From Thermodesulfovibrionales bacterium (GTDB taxonomy: Bacteria > Nitrospirota > Thermodesulfovibrionia > Thermodesulfovibrionales > SM23-35): a DNA stretch of 10,049 bases. Positions 1-7,348 of the stretch are shown here, piece by piece. The stretch spans positions 1 through 10,049 of the forward strand of contig JALHSV010000149.1 in NCBI GenBank assembly GCA_022865525.1. The letters are read 5' to 3'. A model generated the notes under the pieces. The model searched no databases. It was given only the letters and a program-made list of their open reading frames with translations, and had not been told where the DNA came from. The position numbers and the translations under genes were made by a program. Numbering within the stretch: the stretch's first letter is position 1; each line of letters opens with the position of its first letter.

Positions 1-344
1 AGATGAGATTTGAAATGAACGCCGTCTTCCTCAATCTTTCTCAGGGCAGAGAGGCTGAAAACCTGGAACCCTCCGCTGTCTGTCAGTATCGGCCTGTCCC
101 AGTTCATGAATCTGTGCAGGCCTCCGAGGGATTTGATGATTTCGTGTCCTGGACGAAGATATAAATGATAGGTATTGGAGAGGATAATCTCAGCACCGAT
201 CTCTTTTAGTTCATCAGGAGACATGGCCTTGACAGTTCCCACCGTTCCGACCGGCATGAATACGGGAGTATGTATCAGGCCTTTGTTTGTTTCTATCAGA
301 CCGGCACGGGCGTGCCCGTCTGCAGTGCTGACAGTAAATTTCAT
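1..344 (-). CDS. tgt: queuine/preQ1 tRNA-guanine transglycosylase, N-terminal part (cut by window edge)
   Basis: Reading the minus strand from ATG at 344-342 gives 114 codons that stay open to position 1, so the C-terminal two thirds lie outside the window. The product begins MKFTVSTADGHARAG and carries Tgt signatures: THTPVFMPVGT-like (here HTPVFMPVGTVGTVK), SNTYHLYLRPG at about residues 56-66, and LTDSGGFQVFSL at about 87-98. Asp89 in DSGGF is the conserved active-site Asp. The enzyme exchanges guanine 34 for preQ1 in GUN-anticodon tRNAs, the insertion step of queuosine synthesis in the bacterial cytoplasm. Metal and substrate residues of the C-terminal half cannot be checked. It is divergent from the toxin relic and the copper operon, so it probably belongs to a separate unit running leftward. 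Identification is secure from motif order alone. Confidence 0.95.
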   Translation of the reverse strand, partial: MKFTVSTADGHARAGLIETNKGLIHTPVFMPVGTVGTVKAMSPDELKEIGAEIILSNTYHLYLRPGHEIIKSLGGLHRFMNWDRPILTDSGGFQVFSLSALRKIEEDGVHFKSH

Positions 345-358
345 GGATTCTATCTTAC

Positions 359-622
359 ATGAATACCCAACCTGCCGAACAGATACGTTTGACACTTACT
401 CAGGAGGGAAGAGATATCTCCAGTTTTTTTGCAGAAATATCCCTCGCAATAACCACAGATCTCTGGATAAAAGCAGGCAAGGTAGCCTTGTCCCTGAGAA
501 GAGAAGGAATCAACCTGCTATTAACTGATGTTGCCATCGCTGCCCTTGCCATGGAACATAACCTCTCCATCTTCACTCCGGATAAGCATTTCGAGAAAAT
601 ACCGGGCCTTAAGGAAGAATAA
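359..622 (+). pseudogene. VapC-like PIN-domain toxin, C-terminal remnant
   Basis: The 87-residue frame ends with a pattern typical of the C-terminal half of VapC-type PIN ribonucleases: LRREGINLLLTDVAIAALA, then LSIFTPDKHFEKIPGL. TD.AIAA.A supplies one acidic site residue and TPDKHF the last one. Full-length family members are about 130-140 residues and begin with a beta strand ending in an invariant Asp (xxDTNxLxx). That part is absent. The frame is closed by a TAA at 335-337, just inside the tgt start, so no room exists for it. There is also no good ribosome-binding site before ATG 359 and no VapB antitoxin gene upstream. I read it as a degraded toxin relic abutting tgt. A functional short PIN protein is possible but less likely. 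Confidence 0.6.
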
Positions 623-699
623 TCCAACCAATTGAAATAATTGAGAGATACAAAAAAATGGAAAAGTAGCAAGTACCCGTTTCCAGGATATGCATGACC

Positions 700-728
700 T
701 TGAAACTAATCATTGATGAGAATATACT
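700..728 (+). promoter_or_regulatory. putative sigma70-type promoter of the copper-efflux operon
   Basis: TTGAAA at 700-705 and TATACT at 723-728 are separated by exactly 17 bases, five of six matches to consensus in each box. The expected start of transcription is near 735, about 50 bases before the FixH-like gene. The 17-base spacer is normal and lacks the 19-20 base stretch typical of MerR/CueR-controlled metal promoters. I see no clear CueR, CopY or CusR operator here, so metal control, if any, would use another factor. Confidence 0.55.
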
Positions 729-771
729 TGAAATAAAAGAGTGAGCTGGTTATCAAATAACAAGCATCAAA

Positions 772-777
772 AGGAGG
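772..777 (+). promoter_or_regulatory. Shine-Dalgarno deciding the start at 786
   Basis: AGGAGG lies 8 bases before ATG 786. It selects this start over an in-frame upstream ATG at 741, and translation from 786 places a clean signal peptide at the N-terminus. Confidence 0.85.
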
Positions 778-785
778 TAAAGGTT

Positions 786-1175
786 ATGAAAAAATTAATG
801 GTAATGATTCTTGCGGTGCTGTTTGTTTCAAGCGCTGTTTATGCAAAGGATTATGAAGTGAAGAAGAAGGCAGGTAACTATAATGTCGAAGTGAAGATCG
901 ACAAGAACCCACCGGTCGTCGGGGATAATAATATGAAAATTTGGATTACGGACGCTTCAGGTAAATATATAAAAGATGCAAAAGTGAAAGTTGAGTATTC
1001 AATGCCTGCAATGCCGGGTATGCCGGCAATGAGCTATAAGACAGACGCCGAATTAAAAGGGAATGAGTATAAGGCAAAGATGAATCTCTCCATGGCCGGT
1101 TCATGGAATATTGCCGTAAAAATAGCAAGGGATGGTAAAACTGCTTCTATGAAGTTTAGTGCTGATGCACATTAG
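786..1175 (+). CDS. secreted Met-rich FixH/YtkA-like protein
   Basis: The 129-residue product starts with a signal peptide (MKKLMVMILAVLFVSSAVYA, likely cut after Ala20). The mature part is a single beta-rich domain resembling the YtkA/FixH-like families: alternating strands, DASGKYIKDAKVKVEY in the middle, and a closing GSWNIAVKIARDGKTASMKF block. A methionine cluster, MPAMPGMPAM, puts Met at 73, 76, 79 and 82, with Met100 and Met103 further on. Such spaced Met residues are a known way to bind Cu(I) or Ag(I) in the periplasm. It is the first gene of the efflux operon, 56 bases before the channel gene, in the place where CusF stands in enterobacteria. A role as periplasmic metal carrier or pump accessory is inferred. 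It has no CusF-type sequence and no recognisable enzyme motif. Confidence 0.82.
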   Translation: MKKLMVMILAVLFVSSAVYAKDYEVKKKAGNYNVEVKIDKNPPVVGDNNMKIWITDASGKYIKDAKVKVEYSMPAMPGMPAMSYKTDAELKGNEYKAKMNLSMAGSWNIAVKIARDGKTASMKFSADAH

Positions 1176-1231
1176 TTTTGAAAAGATATGTAGCAGAGAG
1201 AATTAAGAATTTAAAGAACAGAATTTAAAAA

Positions 1232-2542
1232 ATGCTCTTACTTTTTCCCAGGTCTGCATGTTTTCTTCCGCTTTCCGCTATTTGCGGATTGGTTATGGCG
1301 TTTTGTTTATTTCTTGCTCCCTATGCCTTTGCCGATTTTTTGAAACTTCAGGAATTGCTTGATGAGGCATTGAAACACAATCCCGAGATTCTTGTCTCCC
1401 AATCAATGGTCTCTGCCGCAGTATACAGAATACCGCAGGCAAAGAGCCTTCCGGACCCCATGTTTATGTTCGGGTATCAGAATGAAGGGTGGAGTAAATA
1501 TACTTACAGTGATACGCCTGATGCTCAATGGATGTTTTCCGCTTCACAGATGGTCCCGTTTCCGGGGAAACTTTCATTAAAGGGTGAGATGTCTGAAAGG
1601 GAATCAGAAAGCCTGAAGGCTTCATATGATTCGATGAGGTTAAAAATAATTTCGAGAGTCAAAGAGCTTTATTATGACCTGTTTTTTGTAAATAGGGAAA
1701 TAGACCTTATAAGAGACAAGTCGGTCCTTTACAACAGGATAGAAGATGCCGCGATTGCAAGGTATTCGTCAGGGATGGGACCACAGCAGGAGGTGCTGAT
1801 GGCACAGACGGAAAAATATATGCTTCTCGAAAAAGAAGAGATGCTGAAACAGAAAATACAGTCCATCGAGGCGATGCTTAACACAACCATAGGCAGGGAT
1901 GTTAATGCTCCATTAGGCAGGCCTGCTGAATTGTCCTCCACCTCATGCAACTACACTATGGATACGCTGATCAAAACGGCATTCGAAAATTCTCCTGAAA
2001 TAAAATCCAAAGGAAAGATGGTCGCAGCAAAAGAGGCGAAGGTCAGGATGGCGAAAAAAGAATATATTCCTGATTTTACCTTCAATGCAAGTTATTTTAA
2101 CAGGGGAGGAGGGCAGTTTGAGGATATGTTGAGCCTTACAACCACTATAAATATTCCCCTCTACTACAAGACAAGACAGAGGCAGGCAGTACTTGAATCC
2201 GAGGCGTCTTTATCGGGGTCGAGATATGAACTTGAAGGAACAAAATTAATGATTTCTTCAAGTATAAGGGATAATTATTCGATGATGAAGTCAGCAGAAA
2301 GTCTGATGGAATTATATAAAATTGTGTTAGTGCCAAAAACAAACCAGGATTTTGAATTAGCAATTGCAGGATACTCAACAGGAAAGGTTGAGGCCATAAC
2401 AGTTATCACAAAACTCAAGTCACTTCTCGATTACGAATTGCTTTATTGGGGACAGTTTGTGGAAAGGGAAAAGGCGATTGCAAAACTCGAAGCCATCACT
2501 GGAGTAAGCAGTCTGGGATCAACAGATATGGAGATCAAATGA
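1232..2542 (+). CDS. TolC/CusC-family outer-membrane efflux channel
   Basis: The 436-residue protein has an N-terminal signal (hydrophobic to about residue 30, cleavage likely after Ala34 in YAFA) and then two repeats of the outer membrane efflux protein domain. The first runs at about 35-225 with LQELLDEALKHNPEILVSQ; the second at about 240-425 with LIKTAFENSPEIKSKGKM. Long helical segments rich in Glu, Lys and Met fit the alpha-barrel hairpins. It would form the trimeric exit duct for the pump encoded just downstream. No lipoprotein Cys motif is seen near the start, unlike E. coli CusC. No strong ribosome-binding site precedes 1232; an in-frame ATG at 1295 would give a shorter but still usable signal peptide, so the start is uncertain. 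Its last bases overlap the adaptor gene by four (ATGA), which indicates translational coupling. Confidence 0.88.
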   Translation: MLLLFPRSACFLPLSAICGLVMAFCLFLAPYAFADFLKLQELLDEALKHNPEILVSQSMVSAAVYRIPQAKSLPDPMFMFGYQNEGWSKYTYSDTPDAQWMFSASQMVPFPGKLSLKGEMSERESESLKASYDSMRLKIISRVKELYYDLFFVNREIDLIRDKSVLYNRIEDAAIARYSSGMGPQQEVLMAQTEKYMLLEKEEMLKQKIQSIEAMLNTTIGRDVNAPLGRPAELSSTSCNYTMDTLIKTAFENSPEIKSKGKMVAAKEAKVRMAKKEYIPDFTFNASYFNRGGGQFEDMLSLTTTINIPLYYKTRQRQAVLESEASLSGSRYELEGTKLMISSSIRDNYSMMKSAESLMELYKIVLVPKTNQDFELAIAGYSTGKVEAITVITKLKSLLDYELLYWGQFVEREKAIAKLEAITGVSSLGSTDMEIK

Positions 2543-3825
2543 AAAAGAGAAGTCTCATAATAATTATTGCTATAGTGTTGCTCTCCGGGCTTTTTATTTA
2601 TTCTGCCAGGATAGGTTCATTAAAGGTTTATTCAAAAAATAGTATTGCTACCACAGCGAAACAAAATTCCTCTGAGCATGAAGGGCACACCCCTGATACA
2701 GAACCGCCTAAGGCAAAGTCAGAAACTGTTGAGGAGCAGGAAACCCCGACGATCGAGATACCTCCTGAAAAACAGCAATTAATAGGAGTGAAGACAGCCG
2801 AAGTCTCTGTTAAACCTCTCCGGAAGATTATCAGGACAGTTGGCAGAATCGAATATGATGAGAGGAAGATTGCCACGGTAAATACAAAAATTGAAGGATG
2901 GGTGGAAAGACTTTATGTGGATTATACAGGGAGGTATGTGAAAAAAGGAGAAGCGCTTGCAGAGATTTTTAGCCCCGAGCTTATTGCAACACAGCAGGAA
3001 CTTATCAATGCATTGAAATGGGAGACGCAGGGTAAAGAAATAAGGGATGGAAGTAATCCCACCTTGACCCCCCTTAGTAAAAACGCTGAAGGGGGATTTT
3101 CTGTTGAAAACATGAGTAAAATGTTTTCAGCAGATGCGGCGAAATTATTTGAGGCGTCTAAACAAAGATTAAGATTATGGGATATTAATGAAGAACAGAT
3201 AAAAAAGATTGAAGAAACAGGCAAACCTATAAGAACCCTCACTATCTACAGCCCTGTAAGCGGGTATGTTGTGCAAAAAATGGCTTTGCAGGGCATGAAG
3301 GTTATGCCCGGAGAGAAGCTTTTTGATGTGGCAGACCTTTCAATAGTATGGATACTCGCTGATATTTATGAACATAATATATTTCTTGTAAAACCCGGGC
3401 AGAGTGCAAAGATTACCCTCAGTTATTCTCCTGATAAGGAGTTTTTCTCGCGGATTGATTATATATATCCCACTATTTCTACCGCAACGAGGACAGCCAA
3501 GGTGAGATTCGAAATACCGAATTATAGAGGGCAGCTCAAACCACAGATGTTTACCAACATTGAGATCAAGATCGACCTTGGGAAAAAGCTTGCGATACCG
3601 GATGATGCAGTGATAGATACCGGAACAAGGCAGATTGTTTATGTTGACAAGGGAGACGGTTATTTTGAGCCTCGGGAGGTAAAGCTTGGTGTGAGGGCTG
3701 AAGGTCTGAGTGAGATAATCATGGGCCTGAAGGCAGGTGAAAAGGTTGCCGCATCAGCCACATTCCTGATCGACTCGGAAGCACAACTGAAAGGAGTCAC
3801 TCCTCTCGGCGGACATAAACACTGA
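2539..3825 (+). CDS. CusB-like RND periplasmic adaptor (membrane fusion protein)
   Basis: The ATG at 2539 has GGAGA at 2530-2534 before it and overlaps the channel gene stop, so it is preferred to an upstream in-frame start. The 428-residue product has one N-terminal membrane anchor (about 5-23), a low-complexity Pro/Glu/Lys linker with SEHEGHTPD, then adaptor domains. These are TVGRIEYDERKIATVNTKIEGWVERLYVDYTG with VKKGEALAEIFSPEL (lipoyl half), an alpha-hairpin (about 150-230), the second lipoyl half (IYSPVSGYVVQ), and the beta-barrel and membrane-proximal domains ending in GGHKH. It links the inner-membrane pump to the channel. The N-terminal Met residues that bind Cu(I) in E. coli CusB are not evident, and no YHS/heavy-metal domain is present. 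The hairpin tip carries a Gly/Asn/Pro-rich insertion encoded by a palindromic repeat (see the separate repeat entry). Confidence 0.92.
   Translation: MKKRSLIIIIAIVLLSGLFIYSARIGSLKVYSKNSIATTAKQNSSEHEGHTPDTEPPKAKSETVEEQETPTIEIPPEKQQLIGVKTAEVSVKPLRKIIRTVGRIEYDERKIATVNTKIEGWVERLYVDYTGRYVKKGEALAEIFSPELIATQQELINALKWETQGKEIRDGSNPTLTPLSKNAEGGFSVENMSKMFSADAAKLFEASKQRLRLWDINEEQIKKIEETGKPIRTLTIYSPVSGYVVQKMALQGMKVMPGEKLFDVADLSIVWILADIYEHNIFLVKPGQSAKITLSYSPDKEFFSRIDYIYPTISTATRTAKVRFEIPNYRGQLKPQMFTNIEIKIDLGKKLAIPDDAVIDTGTRQIVYVDKGDGYFEPREVKLGVRAEGLSEIIMGLKAGEKVAASATFLIDSEAQLKGVTPLGGHKH
3055..3100 (+). repeat. palindromic GC-run repeat carried in frame inside the adaptor gene
   Basis: Within the adaptor coding sequence, CCCCCTT (3069-3075) and AAGGGGG (3089-3095) form a 7-bp stem with a 13-base loop. 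Flanking AATCCC (3055-3060) and GGGGGATTTT (3091-3100) extend the inverted-repeat character. This composition is unlike the surrounding AT-leaning codons and resembles dispersed palindromes that are common in intergenic DNA of some environmental bacteria. Translation gives NPTLTPLSKNAEGGFS, at the point where related adaptors have a short helical turn. The reading frame is preserved. Confidence 0.6.
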
Positions 3826-3840
3826 TTACCCTAATAAATC

Positions 3841-6800
3841 ATGATCCCAAGAATTATTGAATTCAGTGCGCGCAATAAATTCATAATCTTCCTCATTATT
3901 TTTGTTCTCTCCGCATGGGGAATATGGGCAATCAGGAATATTCCTCTTGATGCCTTACCCGATCTCAGCGATACACAGGTGATTATCTTCACCGAATGGC
4001 CCGGGAGGAGCCCGGACCTCGTGGAAAACCAGATAACATATCCTCTCTCATCAACCCTTCTTGCTGCTCCAAAGGTCCAGGCAGTGCGCGGATTTTCATT
4101 CCTCGGTAGTTCTTTTATATATATAATTTTCGATGAAGGCACGAATATATACTGGGCAAGGAGCCGCGTGCTTGAGTACATTCAATCGGTCAGGGATAAG
4201 CTGCCTGCTAATGTTAACCCTGTGTTGGGGCCGGATGCAACGAGCCTTGGATGGGGGTTTACCTATGCGGTTGTAGATGAAACCGGCGGAAATGATTTAT
4301 CACAACTCCGCTCAATACAGGACTGGAACATCAGGCTTGCGCTCGAAAGTGTGCCGGGGGTATCACAGGTTGCCAGCGTCGGTGGATTCGTTAAACAATA
4401 CCAGATAACATTAGATCCCAACCGGCTTGCCGCATATAACATTCCGTTGATGAAGGTGATAGATGCCGTTAGAAAAAGCAATAAGGATGTGGAAGGAAGG
4501 GTAATTGATTTCTCAGGTGCTGAATATATGGTGAGGGGCCGTGGTTATATAAAAGATATAAAAGACCTGGAAAATATTTCCGTTTACACAAACGGTTCAG
4601 GCACTCCCGTATTTTTAAGGGATATTTCGACCATACGGCTCGGTCCCGAGATAAGAAGAGGCCTTGTTGACCTTGACGGAAGGGGAGAAGTTGCCGGCGG
4701 CATTGTCGTTGTGCGCTTTGGCGAGAATGTACTGAATGTCATTGAACGGGTAAAAGAAAAGATCGCAAAGGATATTCAGCCTTCTCTGCCAAAAGGGGTA
4801 AAGATCATTACCACCTATGACAGGACGGATCTGATTCACAGATCCATTGACACACTGAAAGATGAAATCATTAAACTCTCCCTTGCCGTCAGCGTGGTAT
4901 GCCTTGTATTTCTCTTTCACTTTCCGAGCGCCCTTGTAGTGATATTGACCCTTCCTGTTGCGATAGTCATTTCTTTTATCTGCATGTATTACATCGGGGT
5001 TACGTCCAATATTATGAGCCTCGGAGGAATCGCCATAGCAATAGGCGCCATGGTAGACGCTTCCATAATTATGGTTGAGAACGCACACAAAAAGCTTGGA
5101 GATTGGGAGTCGCAGGGAAGACAGGGGAACCGGATAGATATCATAATAGATGCGGCAAAAGAGGTTGGTCCGTCGCTTTTCTTTTCACTCCTCGTAATAA
5201 CCGTCGGCTTCCTGCCTGTATTTAGCCTTCAGGCCCAAGCAGGAAGGCTCTTCAAGCCTCTGGCATATACCAAAACCTTCTCCATGCTTTTCTCGGCTTT
5301 TCTTGCTATCACACTCACCCCCGTGCTCATGACACTTTTTATCAGAGGCAAGATCCGCCTCGAAGAAAAAAATCCGGTGAGTCTTGTGCTCCACAAGATT
5401 TATGAACCTGTAGCAAGGCTTGCCCTCAGATTCAAAAAGACGGTTATCATCCTTGCGGTAGTTATTATGGCATGTACGGTTTATCCTTTCATGAAGCTCG
5501 GCTCTGAATTTATGCCTCCGCTTTATGAAGGAACGCTGTTCTATATGCCTGTGACTGTTCCGGGTGCATCCATATCCGAAGCATCGAAACTCCTGCAGAT
5601 ACAGGACAAGATTTTAAAGAAGATACCGGAAGTTGCACAGGTGTTTGGAAAAGCCGGCCGTGCAGAAACGGCTACTGATCCTGCCCCGATTGAAATGTTC
5701 GAGACGGTGATTAATCTTAAACCTGAATCAGAGTGGCGAAATGGAATGGATGTAGAAAAACTGAAAGACGAGATGAACGACGCGCTCTCAATCCCCGGAG
5801 TGGCGAATTCCTTCACAATGCCGATTAAGGCAAGGATAGATATGCTTGCCACAGGAATAAGAACGCCGGTCGGGGTGAAGGTTATCGGCCCTAATATTAA
5901 TGAGATAGAAAGGATTTCCCGAAATGTAGAGGATGCCGTTAAAGATATACCCGGCACAAGGAGCGCTTATGCGGAGCGGGTGACAACCGGCTACTTCCTT
6001 GATATTACCCCCAGGCGTGATGAGATAGCCCGATATGGTCTCTCAATAGATGATGTTCAGGATATATTAGAAACCGCCATTGGCGGTATGAATGTTACGA
6101 CGACTGTTGAGGGCAGAGAAAGATATTCTGTAAATATAAGATATGCGAGAGAATTAAGGAATGATAGAGAACGGATAAAAAGCATTCTTGTTCCCGTAAT
6201 GCCAAAAGAAGAAGATCGGGGGATGGGGAAATCAGAAGCTAAGAGTCCTATTCCTGATTCATCATTCTTGCCTCAGGTACCTTTGGGAGAGATTGCTGAT
6301 ATCAATATTGTTAAAGGGCCGACAGTCATAAAGAGCGAAGAAGGGCTTCTTTCAAACTATGTGTTTGTTGATTTTTCAGGACGTGATGTCGGCGGGTATG
6401 TAGAAGAGGCAAAAAAGAATGTTGCATCAAGGGTTAAGTTGCCTGAGGGCTACAGGCTTGAATGGAGCGGTGAATACGAGTATATCGTGAAGACCCACAA
6501 GAGACTGCAATTCGTCATCCCCCTGACAGTATTTATCATATTTATACTGATCTATTTCAATACAAAATCCGTAACAAAAACAGCTATCGTATTTCTTGCC
6601 GTGCCGTTTTCTCTGGTTGGATCTTTCTGGCTACTGTATCTTCTGAACTACAACATGAGCATTGCTGTCTGGGTAGGCATCATCGCCCTTGCCGGGCTCG
6701 ACGCGGAAACCGGCGTTGTAATGCTTCTGTATCTTGATCTGGCTTATGAACAATGGAAGAGAGAGGGAAAGCTGAATAACGCGAATGATCTGAAAGAGGC

Positions 6801-7047
6801 CGTTCTGTATGGCGCTGTAAAGAGGATCCGGCCAAAGATTATGACCGTGAGTGTAATACTTGCAGGCCTTGTGCCTATCATGTTCAGCCACGGCACCGGA
6901 GCTGACGTAATGAAGAGGATTGCAGCGCCAATGGTAGGAGGTGTCATTACATCAACAATTCTGGAACTCATTATCTATCCTGTCATCTATACGATTTGGA
7001 AGGGAGAAAAGAGCTGGTCTGGAAAAACTGAACAGGGACATAAGTGA
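3841..7047 (+). CDS. cusA: CusA/CzcA-family heavy-metal RND efflux pump, Cu(I)/Ag(I) type
   Basis: The 1068-residue inner-membrane protein has the full HME-RND layout. TM1 is at about 10-30, the first periplasmic porter region starts NIPLDALPDLSDTQVI, then come a TM2-6 block (about 335-500), a second porter region (about 525-870) and a TM8-12 block (about 870-1050). TM4 reads GGIAIAIGAMVDASI..VENAHK, with Asp406 and Glu413 as the expected proton-relay carboxylates. Met569 (FYMPVTVPG), Met619 (PIEMFETV) and Met668 (RIDMLATG) match the E. coli CusA metal triad Met573/623/672 with identical spacing, which points to Cu(I)/Ag(I) rather than Co/Zn/Cd. The start fits the family N-terminus although no good ribosome-binding site precedes it; the gap from the adaptor gene is 15 bases. 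A loop of about 20 residues at 790-810 is extra. It exports metal from periplasm or cytoplasm through the adaptor and channel. Confidence 0.94.
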   Translation: MIPRIIEFSARNKFIIFLIIFVLSAWGIWAIRNIPLDALPDLSDTQVIIFTEWPGRSPDLVENQITYPLSSTLLAAPKVQAVRGFSFLGSSFIYIIFDEGTNIYWARSRVLEYIQSVRDKLPANVNPVLGPDATSLGWGFTYAVVDETGGNDLSQLRSIQDWNIRLALESVPGVSQVASVGGFVKQYQITLDPNRLAAYNIPLMKVIDAVRKSNKDVEGRVIDFSGAEYMVRGRGYIKDIKDLENISVYTNGSGTPVFLRDISTIRLGPEIRRGLVDLDGRGEVAGGIVVVRFGENVLNVIERVKEKIAKDIQPSLPKGVKIITTYDRTDLIHRSIDTLKDEIIKLSLAVSVVCLVFLFHFPSALVVILTLPVAIVISFICMYYIGVTSNIMSLGGIAIAIGAMVDASIIMVENAHKKLGDWESQGRQGNRIDIIIDAAKEVGPSLFFSLLVITVGFLPVFSLQAQAGRLFKPLAYTKTFSMLFSAFLAITLTPVLMTLFIRGKIRLEEKNPVSLVLHKIYEPVARLALRFKKTVIILAVVIMACTVYPFMKLGSEFMPPLYEGTLFYMPVTVPGASISEASKLLQIQDKILKKIPEVAQVFGKAGRAETATDPAPIEMFETVINLKPESEWRNGMDVEKLKDEMNDALSIPGVANSFTMPIKARIDMLATGIRTPVGVKVIGPNINEIERISRNVEDAVKDIPGTRSAYAERVTTGYFLDITPRRDEIARYGLSIDDVQDILETAIGGMNVTTTVEGRERYSVNIRYARELRNDRERIKSILVPVMPKEEDRGMGKSEAKSPIPDSSFLPQVPLGEIADINIVKGPTVIKSEEGLLSNYVFVDFSGRDVGGYVEEAKKNVASRVKLPEGYRLEWSGEYEYIVKTHKRLQFVIPLTVFIIFILIYFNTKSVTKTAIVFLAVPFSLVGSFWLLYLLNYNMSIAVWVGIIALAGLDAETGVVMLLYLDLAYEQWKREGKLNNANDLKEAVLYGAVKRIRPKIMTVSVILAGLVPIMFSHGTGADVMKRIAAPMVGGVITSTILELIIYPVIYTIWKGEKSWSGKTEQGHK

Positions 7048-7069
7048 CTTGAGAGTACCGAGTTCTCGA

Positions 7070-7258
7070 TCATTTTAACAGATTGCGGTTAGCCAGGTGC
7101 ATTTTGATTTTTGAGTGTTCGATAGAGAGATCGATCCACTTTTCACGAGAAATAGATAGCCAACCGTTATTTATACTAATAAGATCTTTCAATGCGTAAT
7201 CAATTCGACGAAATAGACAAACCTTATGTGTAGAGATATAATGAGTTGATGAATTTAA
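7070..7258 (-). pseudogene. possible gene remnant, unrecognised
   Basis: The minus strand is open for 62 codons between TGA codons, unusual in such AT-rich spacer DNA. It reads as plausible protein (for example RRIDYALKDLISINNGW then LSISREKWIDLSIEH), with balanced charged and hydrophobic residues. No ATG occurs before residue 50 or so, and no ribosome-binding site is seen, so it cannot be an intact gene. I do not recognise the family. It may be the C-terminal stub of a lost gene, or chance. Confidence 0.25.
7214..7242 (+). promoter_or_regulatory. putative sigma70-type promoter of the sulfur-relay operon
   Basis: TAGACA (7214-7219) and a perfect TATAAT (7237-7242) are separated by exactly 17 bases. 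Transcription would begin near 7249, leaving a leader of about 100 bases before the TusA-like gene. The leader is AT-rich and shows no strong hairpin or riboswitch-like structure that I can see. Confidence 0.6.
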
Positions 7259-7335
7259 TCATTAACAAAATTCACAAAGCACATTCAAAAATTGAAGTAA
7301 CCATACTGTTTAGACAAATCGAAAATTTTATACGT

Positions 7336-7342
7336 AAAGGTG
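7336..7342 (+). promoter_or_regulatory. ribosome-binding site deciding the TusA start
   Basis: AAAGGTG lies 6 bases before ATG 7349. An alternative GTG at 7340 falls inside this site, so the ATG is the better start. Confidence 0.7.
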
Positions 7343-7348
7343 ATAGAG

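Larger units (their letters stand above)
7048..7348. other. spacer between efflux and sulfur-relay operons
   Basis: These 301 bases are more AT-rich than either operon and hold no convincing plus-strand gene. Two things stand out and are listed separately: a minus-strand open frame (7070-7258) with protein-like composition but no early ATG, and a promoter at 7214-7242. After the pump stop there is only a short weak inverted repeat (CGAG TT CTCG near 7059-7068, followed by a T run), not enough to call a terminator. Confidence 0.6.

Noticed and set aside
175..528. A plus-strand open frame crossing the tgt start
   Set aside because: It is antisense to well-conserved Tgt motifs and then runs out of frame through the PIN-domain relic, so it is not a gene.
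629..643. Inverted repeat CAATT/AATTG after the PIN relic
   Set aside because: Five AT-rich base pairs with no T run; insufficient for a terminator or operator.
694..744. A 16-codon frame starting MTLKLIIDENIL, resembling the start of PIN-like or antitoxin proteins
   Set aside because: It is too short, overlaps the putative efflux promoter and has no ribosome-binding site; mentioned only as possible debris.
1206..1229. Direct repeat AGAATTTAAA twice before the channel gene
   Set aside because: AT-rich 10-base repeats are expected by chance in such a spacer, and no known operator matches.
4615..5088. A long minus-strand open frame (157 codons) inside the pump gene
   Set aside because: The plus-strand frame is an unmistakable RND pump; the opposite frame has no family features and is a shadow.
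7051..7080. Possible terminator after the pump gene
   Set aside because: The only stem is about 4 bp (CGAG/CTCG) with a short T run some bases away; too weak to call.
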